Origin: Candidatus Obscuribacterales bacterium
GTDB lineage: Bacteria; Cyanobacteriota; Vampirovibrionia; Obscuribacterales; Obscuribacteraceae
Length of the DNA stretch: 50,444 bases
Assembly (NCBI GenBank): GCA_949127735.1
Contig: CASBPX010000081.1
Span: forward strand, 1-50,444
Direction of reading: 5' to 3'
Shown here: piece after piece, positions 23,440 through 31,786 of the stretch
Numbering within the stretch: the first letter of the stretch is position 1
Layout: every line of letters starts with the position of its first letter
The notes under the pieces: generated by a model
The model's input: only the letters and a program-made list of their open reading frames with translations
Databases searched by the model: none
Told to the model about the DNA's origin: nothing
Translations under genes and position numbers: made by a program

Positions 23440-25677
23440 CTACTGTGGCGCCGCTAGCGCGAGCAACGATTGCGCCTTGCGCAACTCGCTTTCAAGTTCT
23501 TCCATGCTGGCATAGCGGTGATCAGGATCTTTTTGCAGACACTTAAACAAAAGCGGCTCCATGACATCAGGTAAAGCAATGTTACTGTTGATGCTGCGCG
23601 GTTGCTTCGGCATTTCGTGCACATGTTTGTAACTCAGTTGCACGGCGTTGACGCCTTTGAGTGGCGGCACGCCAACAAGAGCCTCATACATGACGCAGCC
23701 CAGCGAATAGATGTCTGAGCGGGCGTCCATCTTGTTGCCCATGCATTGCTCCGGGCTCATGAATAGCGGGCTGCCGAGAATGTCACCGGTGCGGGTCAAA
23801 TTCAGCTCCGCTTCGGTTTCGTCAGTTAGCGATTTGGCGATACCGAAGTCTACGATTTTGATGAAGTCTGGGTTTTCGGTGCTATGGGTGAGAATCAAAT
23901 TGCTTGGTTTGATGTCGCGGTGAATTACACCTTTGCGATGGGCGTGAGCAAGGGCGCTGGTGGCTTGGGAAAATATTGTCAAAAATCGGCCCAACTCCAG
24001 AGGACCACCTTCTTCGATCACTGGGTCAAGATTGGTGCCATCCAACCATTCCATGACCAGGTAAGCGATTGAGCTTTTGGTAACGCCAAAATCGTGCACC
24101 ACCACAATATTTGGATGCTGCAGGGTGCTGGCAGTGCGAGCTTCTTTTTCGAAACGCAGCAAATGCTTTTCGTTGTTTGATAAATGGGGGTGCAGCACCT
24201 TAATTGCCAACCGCGCTTCTGTTCTCTTGTGGCGCCCGCGGAAAATCACTCCCATTCCCCCTTCGCTGACCTGTTCAATGATTTCGTAATGGTCTGGCAA
24301 GTCGAGAAATTCGATGAGTTTGCGTTTGTCATAAGGCATAATCATGCTGGGTTTGCGGCCTTCTGACTCGCCCACGCTGATGCGCGTGTCACCTGGCGTG
24401 AGCTTGCCAAAGTCAGGCGGAGCAGCCGCTCCCGGACCTCTGGGCATGGCTGCGGCCGACTCTTCGGGGCCGCGAATGGAAAGGCCAGATTTGCCCCCAC
24501 CAGTAGTATTTGTGCTGCCGATTTTGGACGTATTTAAGAGGCTAGCAGAGCTATCGGAGCTTTCGGGTGTGCTGGTGGGGCTGGTGGGAATAGCCGATAA
24601 TTTTGCGCTTACTAGAGGCTCCGGTGCCCCGACCGAATATCGATTGATCAAGCGTTTGGCCAATAGTGCCACAGTGAGCGATAATGCCGGCCCGCGCGCG
24701 CCGTCTTTTAAGTGCTTGTAGCGAAAATGAGCGTAGGCCAGGCGGCGCAAATCGAGCACGCAATCCCACAGAGATTGCAACGACTCTTTGCGATCTTTGC
24801 GAGTGGGCAGTTTGAACTCTTTGGCTGAAGGCAAACTGCGCAATTGCACGAATAAATCAATCGTCATTGAAAGCAGCAACGAAAGCAAAAACAGCACCAT
24901 GGGTAGTGCGCCGTTGGCCGACACAAAATTGAAGAAGCTGGCGCCCCACTGAAAAGCCCCGGGTGTCTGATTATAATTGAGCGCCAGATGGTCGACTATT
25001 GAAATCGCCAGGCCCACCGCGGCCACGCCAATCCAGGCTTTGCCCATATGACGAAAGAGCCAGCCCAGCCCGATTGTCGCTGCCGCCAGGCCAGTCCAGA
25101 TACCATGACCAGAAATCACTCGTCCGTTAATTAGCTCAGACGACGGCAGCCACACCGAAAGATTGTTCAAAGCTGCATGATTAGCAGAATGTGCATAAGC
25201 ATCTTCCACAAAGGCGAACCCGGCGCCGACGCAGGCTCCCATGAGTAAAATGTCGGTGGCTCCCAGTGTCCATGTGCTGAAAGAGCGTCCGCGAAAGAGC
25301 AAGAGCAAAAGCGGCAGAAGTTTGAAACATTCTTCGAGCGGCACAGTGACGAAAGGTCGAATGGGAGATGTGCCAATCAGCGGTACTAGCGGCATGCAAA
25401 CCAGCATAGTCAGGCCCATCATCAGCCCGCCGGCAAAAAAGCAGGTGCCCAGGCGCTGAATCGACACGCTGCGGCAAGCTGAGGTGAGAATCGCCAGAAT
25501 CAGCACGAAGGCAATATTGAAAGCAAACCAGACGATGCCCTGAATACCCGTCACAACCATGGTGGGCAACAGCCATGCGGCGACGCCGATATAGAGCACG
25601 ATATGGCGCACTTGCACTCGGCTTGTGCCCAACGGCACCGTGCCCCACGTGCTCACTCTGTCGCCCTCCATGCTCAC
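23440..25677 (-). CDS. PrsW-type membrane protease domain fused to a Ser/Thr protein kinase
   Basis: A 745-residue protein. The N-terminal half has about eight membrane segments (28-270) and PrsW-family signatures: EExxK at 115-119 (EECFK), FxxxE at 154-158 (FAFVE), SGHGIWTG with His191, and His230. PrsW enzymes cleave membrane proteins such as anti-sigma factors. A Ser/Thr/Pro-rich linker (about 355-445) leads to a complete kinase: glycine loop 471-478, Lys493, Glu511, HRDIKPSN 586-593, DFG 610-612 and SPE 641-643. The GTG start overlaps the preceding stop codon by four bases (GTGA), so translation is coupled to 25674-25991. It is last in the dapD-dapE operon. Both domains look catalytically intact. 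Confidence 0.88.
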   Translation of the reverse strand: MSMEGDRVSTWGTVPLGTSRVQVRHIVLYIGVAAWLLPTMVVTGIQGIVWFAFNIAFVLILAILTSACRSVSIQRLGTCFFAGGLMMGLTMLVCMPLVPLIGTSPIRPFVTVPLEECFKLLPLLLLLFRGRSFSTWTLGATDILLMGACVGAGFAFVEDAYAHSANHAALNNLSVWLPSSELINGRVISGHGIWTGLAAATIGLGWLFRHMGKAWIGVAAVGLAISIVDHLALNYNQTPGAFQWGASFFNFVSANGALPMVLFLLSLLLSMTIDLFVQLRSLPSAKEFKLPTRKDRKESLQSLWDCVLDLRRLAYAHFRYKHLKDGARGPALSLTVALLAKRLINRYSVGAPEPLVSAKLSAIPTSPTSTPESSDSSASLLNTSKIGSTNTTGGGKSGLSIRGPEESAAAMPRGPGAAAPPDFGKLTPGDTRISVGESEGRKPSMIMPYDKRKLIEFLDLPDHYEIIEQVSEGGMGVIFRGRHKRTEARLAIKVLHPHLSNNEKHLLRFEKEARTASTLQHPNIVVVHDFGVTKSSIAYLVMEWLDGTNLDPVIEEGGPLELGRFLTIFSQATSALAHAHRKGVIHRDIKPSNLILTHSTENPDFIKIVDFGIAKSLTDETEAELNLTRTGDILGSPLFMSPEQCMGNKMDARSDIYSLGCVMYEALVGVPPLKGVNAVQLSYKHVHEMPKQPRSINSNIALPDVMEPLLFKCLQKDPDHRYASMEELESELRKAQSLLALAAPQ

Positions 25678-25991
25678 CGTTTCAGCGCTCCATGAGAAGA
25701 CTGACTGTAACTAATAAAAGCTCCGCGAGCCAGTTGTTCGGCCGCATCCGTATCTCCAGGTAATGCTCCCTCATCTTGCAGATGTTCAAGCTGTTTATAA
25801 GCCAAAAAATATTTGGTCTGCAAAGCCTCGGCATCACCCGGAAAAGCCTTGGGCAAACTTTTGCGCTTCAACTGTGCCACCCCTGAAAGCAAAGCGAAGG
25901 CCGCCAGCCCAGCCGCCACAGCACCCAACAGGCCAAGCACACCGACTTTATCGGCAACGTCATGCAACAAATAACTGTTGTAATAATCCAT
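25674..25991 (-). CDS. Small membrane protein coupled to the PrsW-kinase gene, 105 aa
   Basis: Starts at ATG 25991, 34 bases after the dapE stop codon, and its TGA overlaps the start of the downstream kinase gene. One long hydrophobic segment spans 17-40 (GVLGLLGAVAAGLAAFALLSGV), followed by a charged helical tail with a possible TPR-like pattern (EALQTKYFLAYKQLEHLQDEG). Tight coupling suggests a partner or regulator of the kinase. No family recognised. Confidence 0.7.
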   Translation of the reverse strand: MDYYNSYLLHDVADKVGVLGLLGAVAAGLAAFALLSGVAQLKRKSLPKAFPGDAEALQTKYFLAYKQLEHLQDEGALPGDTDAAEQLARGAFISYSQSSHGALKR

Positions 25992-26025
25992 TTCACTTTT
26001 ATTCCCTGAATTATTTATGGTCGAG

Positions 26026-27171
26026 TTAATCTTTTTCTTGAGCCGGCAAAAGCAACCGCACCAAAATTTGTTCGTAGATATTGCTCAAAATTTCCAGGTC
26101 GTCTACGCGGCAACACTCGTCGACCTGGTGAATGGTGTCGTTAACTAATCCAACTTCCACTATCTCTGCACCTGTTGGTGCCACAAAGCGGCCGTCTGAT
26201 GTGCCACCACTGGTAGACAATTCAGTGGTGATGCCCGTTTCGGCCAATATAGACTCTTGCACCGCTTTTAAAAGTTTGCCGGTGGCCGTTAAAAAGGGAA
26301 TGCCAGAGAGTTTCCAGCTAATGTCGCGCTCAATTTTGTGTTTGTCTAAGACGTCTTCCACGATTTTTTGCAATTGTTCAGGAGTCGATTCTGTGGAAAA
26401 GCGAAAATTGATCCAGGCTTCTAATGTGGCAGGAATGACATTGTCAGCCCCTGTGCCCGAGTTCATGTTGCTGATTTGAAAACTGGTGGGAGGAAAAAAA
26501 TCATTGCCTTGATCCCACTGCAATTGGCATAGCTCATTCAGTGCCGGGGCAAAAGTGTGAATTGGGTTAATCGCCCGCTGCGGATATGCCACATGCCCCT
26601 GCTTACCCTTAACGGTGATGCGGGCACTAAATGAGCCTCTGCGGCCGTTCTTGACCATGTCGCCGACTTTGTTTATCGAGCTTGGTTCGCCCACGATGCA
26701 ATAATCGATTTTCTCGCCGCGAGCGCTCAAGGCCTCAATTACTTTGACTGTGCCGTTTACGGATGGACCTTCTTCGTCACTGGTTAGCAAAACTGCTACA
26801 GATGCTGCTGATTGACTATGCGTCTTGCTGAAGCGCTCGAGAGCGGTGACAAATGCGGCGATATTGGCTTTCATATCAGCTGTGCCACGGCCGTATAGAT
26901 AGCCGTCGCGTTCAGTTGGGGCAAATGGATGGCTCGTCCAACTAGCTTCATTGCCCGCGGGCACCACGTCGGTATGGCCAACGAAAACTAGAAGTGGACC
27001 AGCTTTGCCGCGCCGCGACCAGAGGTTTGTTACTTCGCCAAAATGCATGGTTTCGTTTGCAAAACCGATAGCCGCCAGACGTTCAGCAATTAATTTCTGG
27101 CAACCGGCATCATCAGGAGTAATCGACGGCAACCGCACCAGATCTTTTGTCAATTGCAAAGTTTCAGACAT
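26026..27171 (-). CDS. dapE: Succinyl-diaminopimelate desuccinylase
   Basis: Hydrolyses N-succinyl-LL-DAP to LL-DAP and succinate in lysine and peptidoglycan synthesis; a di-zinc M20 peptidase-family enzyme. Diagnostic motifs: VGHTDVVPAGN (first metal His and catalytic Asp), GRGTADMK, SDEEGPSVNGT (catalytic and metal Glu), and STSGGTSDGRF. The length of 381 residues is normal. The ATG overlaps the dapD stop by one base (TGATG), so the two are translationally coupled. Cytoplasmic. Confidence 0.95.
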   Translation of the reverse strand: MSETLQLTKDLVRLPSITPDDAGCQKLIAERLAAIGFANETMHFGEVTNLWSRRGKAGPLLVFVGHTDVVPAGNEASWTSHPFAPTERDGYLYGRGTADMKANIAAFVTALERFSKTHSQSAASVAVLLTSDEEGPSVNGTVKVIEALSARGEKIDYCIVGEPSSINKVGDMVKNGRRGSFSARITVKGKQGHVAYPQRAINPIHTFAPALNELCQLQWDQGNDFFPPTSFQISNMNSGTGADNVIPATLEAWINFRFSTESTPEQLQKIVEDVLDKHKIERDISWKLSGIPFLTATGKLLKAVQESILAETGITTELSTSGGTSDGRFVAPTGAEIVEVGLVNDTIHQVDECCRVDDLEILSNIYEQILVRLLLPAQEKD

Positions 27172-28019
27172 CAGGCTTTTTCTTCTGTTTCGGCCGAACG
27201 TAGAAGCTCATTAATACTGACTTTGCTTCTGGTTTTAGCATCAACTTGTTTGACTATCACAGCACAATAAAGGCCGTATTTGCCATCTGCTGAAGGTAGA
27301 TTGCCTGATACCACCACAGACCCTGCAGGAATTCTGCCATAACTAATCTCGCCTGTCATACGGTTATAGATGCGAGTGCTCTGACCGAGAAATACGCCCA
27401 TAGAAATTACCGAACCTGCTTCGACAATTACACCTTCGACGACTTCAGACCTCGCACCAATGAAGCAATTATCTTCAATGATTGTGGGGCTGGCTTGCAA
27501 TGGCTCCAGTACTCCGCCGATGCCCGCCCCACCAGACAAGTGTACATTCTTACCAATTTGAGCGCATGAGCCCACTGTGGCCCAGGTGTCGATCATAGTG
27601 CCCGAATCAACGTAAGCGCCAATATTTACAAATGCCGGCATGCAAATAACATCAGGCCCAATGTAAGCGCCCTTGCGCACCGCTGCTGGTGGCACAATGC
27701 GAAAACCAGATTGGCGAAAATCTTCTTCTGTGTAATTTTCGAATTTGCTCGGTACTTTGTCGTAAAAGTTGGTAAATTGCGACGTCATCATGACGTTGTC
27801 GTTAGTGCGGAAAGAAAGAAGAACAGCCTTCTTCACCCATTCGTTTACTTGCCATTTACCGTCCAACTTTTCGGCCACTCGCAAAGTGCCGTTATCAAGT
27901 CCGGCAATCACTGCTTCGATGGCAGACCGCAAACCTGCTTCGGCGTTCTTGGCATTGATTTCGGCCCGGCGCTCAAAAGCCGCTTCTATAGTGTCTTTAG
28001 TTTTGTCGGTGGTTTGCAT
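27171..28019 (-). CDS. dapD: 2,3,4,5-tetrahydropyridine-2,6-dicarboxylate N-succinyltransferase
   Basis: Transfers succinate from succinyl-CoA to tetrahydrodipicolinate, the first step of the succinylase branch to meso-DAP and lysine. The 282-residue chain shows the trimeric left-handed beta-helix (hexapeptide repeats from about 115 to 225: [47 protein letters not shown]) and the family C-terminus with GNLPS and [18 protein letters not shown] lies before the ATG. It is the first gene of the minus-strand operon dapD-dapE-25674-PrsW/kinase. Confidence 0.96.
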   Translation of the reverse strand: MQTTDKTKDTIEAAFERRAEINAKNAEAGLRSAIEAVIAGLDNGTLRVAEKLDGKWQVNEWVKKAVLLSFRTNDNVMMTSQFTNFYDKVPSKFENYTEEDFRQSGFRIVPPAAVRKGAYIGPDVICMPAFVNIGAYVDSGTMIDTWATVGSCAQIGKNVHLSGGAGIGGVLEPLQASPTIIEDNCFIGARSEVVEGVIVEAGSVISMGVFLGQSTRIYNRMTGEISYGRIPAGSVVVSGNLPSADGKYGLYCAVIVKQVDAKTRSKVSINELLRSAETEEKA

Positions 28020-28073
28020 GACTTTCCTTGTGAGCGGACCATTAAGTTGGCTATTTTAGCGCGTTGGGGGCAG

Positions 28074-28121
28074 CTAAGATTGCGCCGTGAAGAATACTTG
28101 AGTAAACGCGCCCGTGCGATA
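28074..28121 (-). pseudogene. Fossil 3' end of a PIN-domain toxin gene
   Basis: Read on the minus strand, the last codons give R-T-G-A-F-T-Q-V-F-F-T-A-Q-S-stop, against R-K-G-A-F-T-Q-V-F-F-T-A-K-S-stop in the intact PIN gene at 33719-34141. The DNA of 28074-28121 matches 33719-33766 at roughly nine in ten bases, and similarity ends outside this block. No upstream remainder of the gene is readable. Confidence 0.75.
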
Positions 28122-28664
28122 ACTTCCTACTGCTTGGAATTCTAGGGCTTTTGCGGGGAAAAACTTTTCCAAAATCCGATACAGCAGAAGCTATTTGACA
28201 ACGTAGCAAAGACGAAACTCGGTCCATAGTAGTGGCTTGTTTGGCCTTCGAGGCACAACTAACCGACTCGGCCTCGAACCACTTTATTCAGTGGTTGGCT
28301 TCATCAACGATAAAGGCGGTCTTCAGGCTGTAACCAATGGTCAACGTGGCTTCTCCGGTGCAGTAAGCTGGACTATTTCAGTATTTAGAGAAATTGAGCA
28401 AGCAAAAACTCAAATTAAACGCCAGCAATTCAAGCGCTAAGTTATCGTCAATCACTCTAAAAGTGCAATATTGAACGATGCCATTGAGTTTGTTGACACC
28501 AAATGCGGTGTACTCAGTCGATTGCTTGCGAAATTCTTTCAAGGGTTCCTAAAAATTAGTCTCGTCGCCCCTGTCAGAAAGGAATGTAGCGGACGGTTAT
28601 CTTGGTCGTGTATAGTGAGTGGCGAAGCGGAAAGGTGTCTAATATTGTGTTGAGGAAGCTTTAG
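28122..28664. other. Gene-poor region upstream of the zinc-ribbon kinase
   Basis: This 540-base stretch contains only short open frames without ribosome sites, such as 28237-28440 (TTG start; Gln/Lys-rich end) and 28471-28653. With the toxin fossil beside it, it may be decayed sequence. It must also hold the promoter of the kinase gene at 28665. Nothing else is identifiable. Confidence 0.35.
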
Positions 28665-31094
28665 ATGGGCGAGCATCTTTGCCGAGATTGCGGTAAACCG
28701 CCTCAAGTTGCCCGGGCTGGTTCTCTTACTTCATATTTTTTTCCATACAATTATTGCCAGTGCAGCAATAAGCAGAGCCCCAGTCAGCGGCCAACCAATA
28801 GTAATGGTGCCGACTCTGTCTGTCCTAACTGTGGCAAATCCCGTCCAACCAACAGGCGTCTGGGATCATTTACATCGTTCCTTTTTCAAGAGTTGCGCTG
28901 TAAATGTGCTGGCGCTGGCTCCAACTCGCGCTCTCACGATTCTCAACAGAGCGCCAAATCACTCAATGAGTTAGACAAGCGAACTACCACAGCTCATCGC
29001 TTCACTGAGAAAAAGCGCTTCACGCAAGGCGCAAGACGGCTTTCGACTTTAGAGAAGACAGCTAAACAAACAGATTTTCGTGCTGGTGACATTGTTGGTG
29101 GCGTTTTTAAAATAATCTCAGTGATCGGTCGGGGTGGCATGGGTGTGGTCTACTGCGCTGAACTCGTCACCTTACGAAAACAGTTTGCCTTGAAGATACT
29201 ATCGCCAGAAGTTGTTAACGAACAGAGTTGGTTGCGCTTTCAGGCTGAAGCTAGAACTCTTGCTGCCCTTAATCATCCCGCATTGATCAAAGTGTACGAT
29301 CTAGGTATCCACGAAAGAACAGTGCCATATTATTCTATGGATTTAATGCATGGTTGCAATTTAGAAGAAAAGATTGTGGCAGAGGGTCCGCTTAGTCTAG
29401 ACCAGGCTCTGGATATTTTTATTGAAGTGCTTGACGGCCTTGCTTATGCTCATCGCAATGGTATCATTCACCGCGATCTAAAACCCGCAAATATCATGCT
29501 TTGCACTGCCAATGGTGAAGCCTCCGTCAAAATACTTGATTTCGGCATTTCTAAATTGCTCTTCAGTTCGCCTGATCAATTGCAAAATTTGACCAGTGCT
29601 GGTGAGGTTTTCGGCAGCCCTTATTACATGAGCCCTGAACAATGCCAGGGCGAAGCAGTTGATGCGCGCTCCGATATTTATTCAATAGGCTGTGCTCTTT
29701 TTGAGGTGCTCAGTGGATTTGTCCCTTTTGAAGGCCGCAATTCGCTTGAAACAGTCGCCTTGCATGAAGACGAAAAACCGCCCCGGCTGGCTGATCTGGA
29801 TCCCGCTCATAAGTATCCTCCATCTGTCGATCTCGCCATAGCGAAATGTCTGGCTAAATTACCGCAGAATCGCTATCAGTCTGCTAAAGAGCTGGCAATC
29901 GATTTGAGCCGAATCAGGGAGGGCAAAAACCTTCTGCATTATTCTTCGGCACCACTTAGTGAGCAAGAAACAGTTGAGCAAGAAACAGTTGAGGAAGATC
30001 ACGAGGCGGGCAATCCAAGATTGGTGCTCGTAATCAGCGCCGCTGCTTTTGTCATGTTGATTCTGGGTGCGGCGGGTCTTGGCTGGTTCATTTCTCAACC
30101 GCCAAGTGCTCAAACTCGTTGGAATACCGGTGCTAACCAGATTGGCGTGCAGCCGGGTTCGGTCAGTGATGGTGCTGTAGGTTTTGCCGAAGAGGTTACC
30201 GGCGAACCGACTGGCTCTGAAAGGGAGACTAGGCCTTATTCAGCAATAGAAATCGTGGCTGGTAGAAAGTGGAGAAGCTTTCGTTTCCCCAGCGACATAA
30301 CCATTGGTTATCTCAGCCATAGCTCCGATAAGCATATATACCGCTTCGCTGCCACTGGTGCCCTTCGCGTGCCCGCAGAAATTAAAAATGAGTTCGAGCC
30401 GAGTCCGGTGGTGGCAAAATACCCGCAGTATTTAACTCGTTTTCGAGAAGGGGACGTAGAGAGTGTTTCTATCGCCGGCAGCGACAAATTTGAACAAGTT
30501 TTGGCAGCAGTATCGAGTATTCCCGGTGTCAAATCTCTTGGCTTTGCCGGTTCGGCGCAACTAAATTCTAACTGTATTGCTTCTTTGAACAAGTTTCGCC
30601 AATTAAAGAGCTTTACTGCCACCGAAGGCGGCGCTCTCGATAGTGCCATTCTGGCAAAAGCAAATTGCTGGAATCAGCTGGAGAATTTCGACTGGTCAGC
30701 GGGCACAGCGGTTGCACCAATGCTGAAAAAACTTCAAAGCTGCCCTGGTCTAAGGTCGCTTTTTATTGCTAATTCGCCCTTGCTCCCTAGCGATTATCTA
30801 TTGATCGCAAAGTTGTCCCCTTTGAGAATTTTAAGTATTAGAAGAGCAAAGATGAGTTTGGCGGATCTCGCAGAACTCAGCCGGCTCAACAAACTAAACG
30901 AGTTGAGCGTATTCCAGTGCGGCTTAAAAGAAGATAGCAGCGCCGTTCTGGCGAAATTTGACGGGCTTTTGTGGTTGCGTCTTTCAACTATGGGTAATGA
31001 TTCGCGCTTTATTTCGAGCATGCGCAGGCTGAGGCCAGGTCTCAAAATTATTGTTCAAAATGACAAGTCAATAATCAGTTTAGATGATGATTGA
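28665..31094 (+). CDS. Transmembrane Ser/Thr kinase with tandem N-terminal zinc ribbons and LRR-like sensor
   Basis: An 809-residue protein; GAGGAA lies seven bases before the ATG. Two similar Cys modules open the protein: CRDCGKPP...YCQC (Cys6, 9, 31, 33) and CPNCGKSR...RCKC (Cys53, 56, 79, 81), each with a shared SxTSxxF segment. The kinase (about 146-420) is complete: glycine loop 155-162 (GRGGMGVV), Lys177, HRDLKPAN 269-276, DFG 292-294, SPE 323-325. A duplicated EQETV (433-442, from a 15-bp tandem repeat at 29961-29990) precedes a membrane segment (453-476). The outer part ends in leucine-rich-repeat-like units (about 590-800). It probably senses an extracytoplasmic ligand; the ribbons are an unusual cytoplasmic addition. 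Confidence 0.87.
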   Translation: MGEHLCRDCGKPPQVARAGSLTSYFFPYNYCQCSNKQSPSQRPTNSNGADSVCPNCGKSRPTNRRLGSFTSFLFQELRCKCAGAGSNSRSHDSQQSAKSLNELDKRTTTAHRFTEKKRFTQGARRLSTLEKTAKQTDFRAGDIVGGVFKIISVIGRGGMGVVYCAELVTLRKQFALKILSPEVVNEQSWLRFQAEARTLAALNHPALIKVYDLGIHERTVPYYSMDLMHGCNLEEKIVAEGPLSLDQALDIFIEVLDGLAYAHRNGIIHRDLKPANIMLCTANGEASVKILDFGISKLLFSSPDQLQNLTSAGEVFGSPYYMSPEQCQGEAVDARSDIYSIGCALFEVLSGFVPFEGRNSLETVALHEDEKPPRLADLDPAHKYPPSVDLAIAKCLAKLPQNRYQSAKELAIDLSRIREGKNLLHYSSAPLSEQETVEQETVEEDHEAGNPRLVLVISAAAFVMLILGAAGLGWFISQPPSAQTRWNTGANQIGVQPGSVSDGAVGFAEEVTGEPTGSERETRPYSAIEIVAGRKWRSFRFPSDITIGYLSHSSDKHIYRFAATGALRVPAEIKNEFEPSPVVAKYPQYLTRFREGDVESVSIAGSDKFEQVLAAVSSIPGVKSLGFAGSAQLNSNCIASLNKFRQLKSFTATEGGALDSAILAKANCWNQLENFDWSAGTAVAPMLKKLQSCPGLRSLFIANSPLLPSDYLLIAKLSPLRILSIRRAKMSLADLAELSRLNKLNELSVFQCGLKEDSSAVLAKFDGLLWLRLSTMGNDSRFISSMRRLRPGLKIIVQNDKSIISLDDD

Positions 31095-31114
31095 AACATG
31101 CGTAGTTTTTTGCA

Positions 31115-31786
31115 TCAATTTTTCTTGCCCAGTCGATAGCCGAGACCGTAGATGGACTGGAGGCAGCCTTCTTCGTCGCCGATTTTTTGACGAATTCTTG
31201 TAATAGCGCTGCGCACAGCGACTGCTGTGGCTTCCGAATCGGATGGCCAAACTCTATTGAGTAATTCTTGCGCGGAAAATAGCTGGTTTTGATTGCGCAT
31301 CAGAAATTCAAGCAAGAGGTATTCTTTCGGCAACAGCTTAATTTCCTCACTGCCGCGGCTTACCTTGCCGCTGCGCGTGTTGAGTTTTAGGTCGTCCAGC
31401 TCCAGAATATCCGAGGTCAGTTGAAAATTGCGCCTCAATAACACCCTGACTCTCGCGCACAGTTCTTGAGCATGATAGGGCTTGCTTAGATAATCATCCG
31501 CTCCCAGGTCAAGACCGAGTGATTTGTCCATGGCACTGCCGCGGCCGGAAATAATGAGCACCGGATTGGTGCCGCCTTTACTGCGAAACTGCTGAAGTAC
31601 AGAGAGTCCGTCGGTTTCAGGCATTTCGATGTCGAGGATGAGTATGTCATAGGTGTAAGCGCTAAGCATCGACAGTGCTTCTGCGCCGTCATGCACGAGA
31701 TCCACCGAATGTTTTTCGCCTTCAAGCAAATCTTTCAATAATTGTGCAGCTAACCGATCATCTTCAGCTAATAGAATTCTTGCCAT
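31115..31786 (-). CDS. OmpR-type response regulator
   Basis: Started at ATG 31786 (MARILLAEDD, 223 aa); a GTG five codons upstream is possible. The receiver domain has acidic residues Asp9/Asp10, the phosphoacceptor Asp52 (LILDIEMPETDG) and the Lys in LSKPY. The C-terminal winged-helix domain has the usual LLPKEYLLLEFLMRN and a final YGLGYRL. The start overlaps the end of the histidine kinase gene by 23 bases, so the pair is co-translated and almost surely functions together. The target genes are unknown. Confidence 0.93.
   Translation of the reverse strand: MARILLAEDDRLAAQLLKDLLEGEKHSVDLVHDGAEALSMLSAYTYDILILDIEMPETDGLSVLQQFRSKGGTNPVLIISGRGSAMDKSLGLDLGADDYLSKPYHAQELCARVRVLLRRNFQLTSDILELDDLKLNTRSGKVSRGSEEIKLLPKEYLLLEFLMRNQNQLFSAQELLNRVWPSDSEATAVAVRSAITRIRQKIGDEEGCLQSIYGLGYRLGKKN

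Noticed and set aside
28237..28440. 67-codon open frame before the zinc-ribbon kinase gene
   Set aside because: TTG start, no ribosome site and no features; possibly decayed sequence, but it cannot be supported as a gene.
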